Source: Desulfobulbaceae bacterium UBA5173 (GTDB lineage: Bacteria; Desulfobacterota; Desulfobulbia; Desulfobulbales; Desulfobulbaceae). Taken from it: a stretch of DNA of 13,823 nt. A model generated the notes under the pieces. It was not told the DNA's origin and did no database searches. It was given only the letters and a program-made list of their open reading frames with translations. This document shows, in pieces, positions 13,569-13,823 of this stretch. Location: assembly GCA_002413355.1 (NCBI GenBank), contig DHWV01000023.1:1-13823 (forward strand), given 5' to 3'. A program made the translations under genes and the position numbers. The stretch's first letter is position 1. Every line of letters begins with the position of its first letter.

Positions 13569-13814
13569 ATGAAGTACGAGATTGAAACAACCAACGTCTT
13601 TGACAGATGGCTGGCTGGTATCAAGGACATCACCTTCCGGGCAAGGATCATCAGCCGCTTCGACAGGGTGCAGCTCGGCAGTTTAGGCGACCATAAGAAT
13701 CTGGGCGAGGGACTGCTTGAGCTGCGTTTCTTCTTCGGCCCCGGCTTCCGCATCTATTGCACAATCAGAGAGCGCACGATAGTCTTTCTGTTGTACTTAT
13801 GGGATACTCAATAG
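13569..13814 (+). CDS. RelE/HigB-type toxin (addiction module killer protein), probably shortened
   Basis: An 81-aa protein of the RelE/ParE superfamily, closest in pattern to the phage-derived Gp49/HigB-like addiction module killer group (TIGR02683 type). It reads YEIETTNVFDRWL, then ARIISRFDRVQLGSLGDHKNLGEG, then LLELRFFFGPGFRIYCTIRERTIVFLL. Such toxins cut ribosome-bound mRNA. Members usually run about 95-100 aa, and after VLLL continue with a C-GGDK-x-TQ block and a basic helix. Here the end is LYLWDTQ and a TAG, so the C-terminal helix is missing, through a point change or small deletion. In this group the antitoxin (an HTH protein) normally follows the toxin; that is outside the window. 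ATG 13569 lacks a strong ribosome site. Confidence 0.8.
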   Translation: MKYEIETTNVFDRWLAGIKDITFRARIISRFDRVQLGSLGDHKNLGEGLLELRFFFGPGFRIYCTIRERTIVFLLYLWDTQ

Positions 13815-13823
13815 ATTTTCGAC

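Noticed and set aside
13405..13590. 61-aa minus-strand frame
   Set aside because: No ribosome site, overlaps the toxin start, and has no recognisable pattern. Another frame in the same stretch looks more protein-like but lacks a start codon.
1..13823. tRNA, rRNA and riboswitches, including a cobalamin riboswitch before cobU
   Set aside because: I saw no tRNA-like cloverleaf, rRNA segment or B12-box sequence; cobU is translated directly from an overlapping upstream gene.

Overview
The window suggests a moderately GC-rich Gram-negative bacterium, most likely a Desulfobacterota-type (Desulfobulbales or cable-bacterium-like) genome. This rests on the style of its Lon, ArgS, CobU and FabL proteins, on the secreted FG-GAP propeller protein, and on the mix of housekeeping genes with small mobile and toxin-antitoxin genes. 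The assignment is an inference; no rRNA or marker set is present.

Layout. Positions 1-168 hold the 3' end of an IS110-family transposase, converging on a minus-strand cluster. In transcription order that cluster is a putative antitoxin (2591-2277), a TumE/DUF6516-type toxin (2302-1856) and argS (1839-184). Upstream (2570-4620) is a scrambled accessory stretch. It has a small membrane protein (3051-3470) and a DUF697-like membrane protein (3549-3917) with a clear sigma70-type promoter. It also has a nested set of inverted repeats (4051-4184) and two broken fragments that look like the N-terminus (about 4354-4469) and C-terminus (2882-3013) of one class I SAM-dependent (type IIG-like) DNA methyltransferase. 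I read this as a decayed defence locus whose middle has been replaced.

From 4624 the sequence is mostly housekeeping. lon (4624-7029, TTG start) is divergent from a GlmU-C-like left-handed beta-helix protein (7197-7997), with overlapping back-to-back promoters. A secreted seven-repeat FG-GAP protein (8136-9362) follows, converging with a small membrane protein (9364-9681). From 9684 a plus-strand unit pairs an uncharacterised 343-aa protein with cobU (4-bp ATGA overlap). Then come fabL (enoyl-ACP reductase III with its Tyr-X6-Lys dyad), an HTH protein with a cysteine-rich tail, a converging conserved protein of unknown function, and a RelE/HigB-type toxin at the right edge that looks C-terminally shortened.

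The best candidates for something new are the split methyltransferase relic with the genes and repeat cluster now occupying it, the unknown gene coupled to cobU, and the toxin-antitoxin pair placed directly in front of argS.
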